Shown piece by piece: positions 6,801-6,867 of a stretch of DNA of 6,867 bases (positions are counted from its first letter, which is position 1; the number at the start of each line of letters is the position of its first letter). A model generated the notes under the pieces. It had not been told where the DNA came from, ran no database searches, and saw only the letters and a list, made by a program, of their open reading frames with translations. The position numbers and the translations under genes are program-made. The stretch is from Oscillospiraceae bacterium. GTDB lineage: Bacteria > Bacillota > Clostridia > Oscillospirales > Ruminococcaceae. The stretch covers positions 1-6,867 of the forward strand of contig JAEDGE010000106.1 in NCBI GenBank assembly GCA_016297675.1. Direction: 5' to 3'.

Positions 6801-6867
6801 ACAGTGGTAGAACCAACGTCAATGCCGAGTGTATAAGCAGCTTTCTGCTGCAATTTGATTTCACTCA
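3848..6867 (-). CDS. Acyl-CoA dehydratase activase-related protein: two BcrA/BadF-type ATPase domains plus DUF2229-like region (start at window edge)
   Basis: This large cytoplasmic protein is predicted to couple ATP hydrolysis to low-potential electron transfer to a dehydratase-like partner. Numbering is from TTG 6853. The first ASKHA ATPase domain (8 to about 260) has GIDVGSTTVKT at 10-20, GGEDAKI at 106-112, NGSCAGGTGAF (Cys127) and ARCGVFAKSDI (Cys166). The second (about 323-580) has GVDAGSTTTK at 325-334, GGQDIKC at 424-430, NEACSSGCGSF at 444-454 and SRCTVFMNSSV (Cys486). The two cysteines per domain match those that bridge the [4Fe-4S] cluster in activase dimers. A cluster CNGCTAHC at 606-613 plus Cys632 follows. 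The DUF2229-like region is at about 668-970, with SDTVCYPAKLAHGH, GRPYHIDPEINHG and SFGCGIDAITTDE. The last 20 residues are an acidic, low-complexity tail. The frame stays open to the right edge, reading back through Ser-Glu-Ile-Lys-Leu to a codon ?TG whose first base is outside, so the real start is probably an ATG one base beyond the window. No SD is visible before the TTG. The C-terminal module of the usual fused protein is encoded separately at 2104-3330. Confidence 0.88.
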   Translation of the reverse strand, partial: SEIKLQQKAAYTLGIDVGSTTVKTVILDAEHHVLHSTYQRHFSKVKEAVAEQLQAIIKEHPATLFSVHMTGSAGLGLANAANIPFVQEVHAAFLAVKERYPQADAVIELGGEDAKIIFLTGGVEQRMNGSCAGGTGAFIDQMATLLDVTVDELDRMALKADRTYPIAARCGVFAKSDIQPLLNQGAKRENVAASIYQAVVDQTVSGLAQGRKIEGSVLFLGGPLSFLQGLRNAFMQTLHLDADHAIFPVDGRTFVAYGCALAAEASCEKPLTGEALLKQMEAAETNHTVIADQPLFSYQEEYDRFRERHAKNDVQHGDLHTYQGKAYLGVDAGSTTTKVALIGEDNTLLYSFYETNKGQPLECVKRALETMYQKKNPNLEIFGSAVTGYGEEMLKAGLGIDFGIVETVAHFRAAEFFCPDVDFIIDIGGQDIKCFQIKNGAIDSIMLNEACSSGCGSFIQAFANALGYDVAEFAKLGLFAERPVDLGSRCTVFMNSSVKQAQKDGATVADISAGLSGSIVKNAIYKVIRARSPEELGKHIVVQGGTFLNDAVLRCFERELKREVIRPAISGLMGAFGAAIYAKEHSNGKSSLLSLMDLHTLTYRTQNTNCNGCTAHCNLQILRFSNGKRFISGNRCERGAGVSKEEQIPNLVDWKYETLRALADRQPEHPKATVGLPMALHYYDQLPLWYTFFTKLGFAVKLSEESTRKTYYKGQSTIPSDTVCYPAKLAHGHMESLLEQKVDFIFYPCMTYNIDEGDSDNHYNCPVVAYYPELLLANNEKLNEQNFLHPFLDLNRRKHVVTVLHACLSDYATKKEIAAALEQGFAALETYRTQIAQTAQEIIRQARAAGKTIVVLAGRPYHIDPEINHGIHKLISSLGMAVITEDSIAELAQTPELQALNQWTYHSRMYRAAQYVTTQPDFQMVQLVSFGCGIDAITTDEVRRILEQGGKLYTQLKIDEISNLGAAKIRLRSLKAAIGADVPNPQTVEPVANEEKPEEKEPVSV

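Noticed and set aside
6851..6853. TTG at 6853 as the true start of the activase gene
   Set aside because: No ribosome binding site precedes it, and the frame continues upstream through Ser-Glu-Ile-Lys-Leu to a ?TG codon split by the window edge, which is the more natural start.

Overview
The window looks like a chromosomal piece of a low-to-mid GC Gram-positive gut anaerobe of the class Clostridia, most likely a Ruminococcus-like member of the Oscillospiraceae. This is inferred from the large BcrA/BadF-type activase joined to a 2-hydroxyacyl-CoA dehydratase-like partner, the type II membrane protein with a threonine-rich stalk, the strong A/G-rich ribosome binding sites and the dense intergenic hairpin repeats. 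No species-specific marker is present.

Left part (1-2032, + strand): a strong housekeeping promoter (TTGACA, 17 bp, TGA, TACAAT) drives two closely spaced genes. The first encodes a membrane-anchored, extracellular C39-type cysteine peptidase-like protein. The second encodes a family 2 glycosyltransferase of the dolichol/polyprenyl-phosphate sugar synthase type with two C-terminal membrane helices. The 21 bp between them indicates one transcript. Both products point to cell-envelope work.

Middle (2033-2103): a 72 bp gap between converging genes holds a long hairpin that can terminate transcription from both sides. Beside it lies an 18 bp near-palindrome that differs by one base from the ParB-binding site parS.

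Right part (2104-6867, - strand): two genes that together correspond to a protein often found as one chain of about 1400 residues in Clostridia. The upstream gene (3848 to the right edge) carries two ASKHA/BcrA-type ATPase domains, a cysteine cluster and a DUF2229-type region. The downstream gene (2104-3330) carries the dehydratase-like C-terminal part (COG3581-like). They presumably form one ATP-driven electron-transfer system acting on an unknown substrate.

The two halves are separated by 517 bp without a credible gene (3331-3847). This stretch is almost entirely inverted repeats. Its most striking part, 3673-3845, folds on either strand into two consecutive cloverleaf-like four-way junctions in which nearly every base is paired. 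It has near-matching inverted ends and is flanked by a 7 bp direct repeat, so it resembles a non-autonomous mobile repeat (MITE-like). This element, the gene split around it and the parS-like site are the three points most worth a second look.
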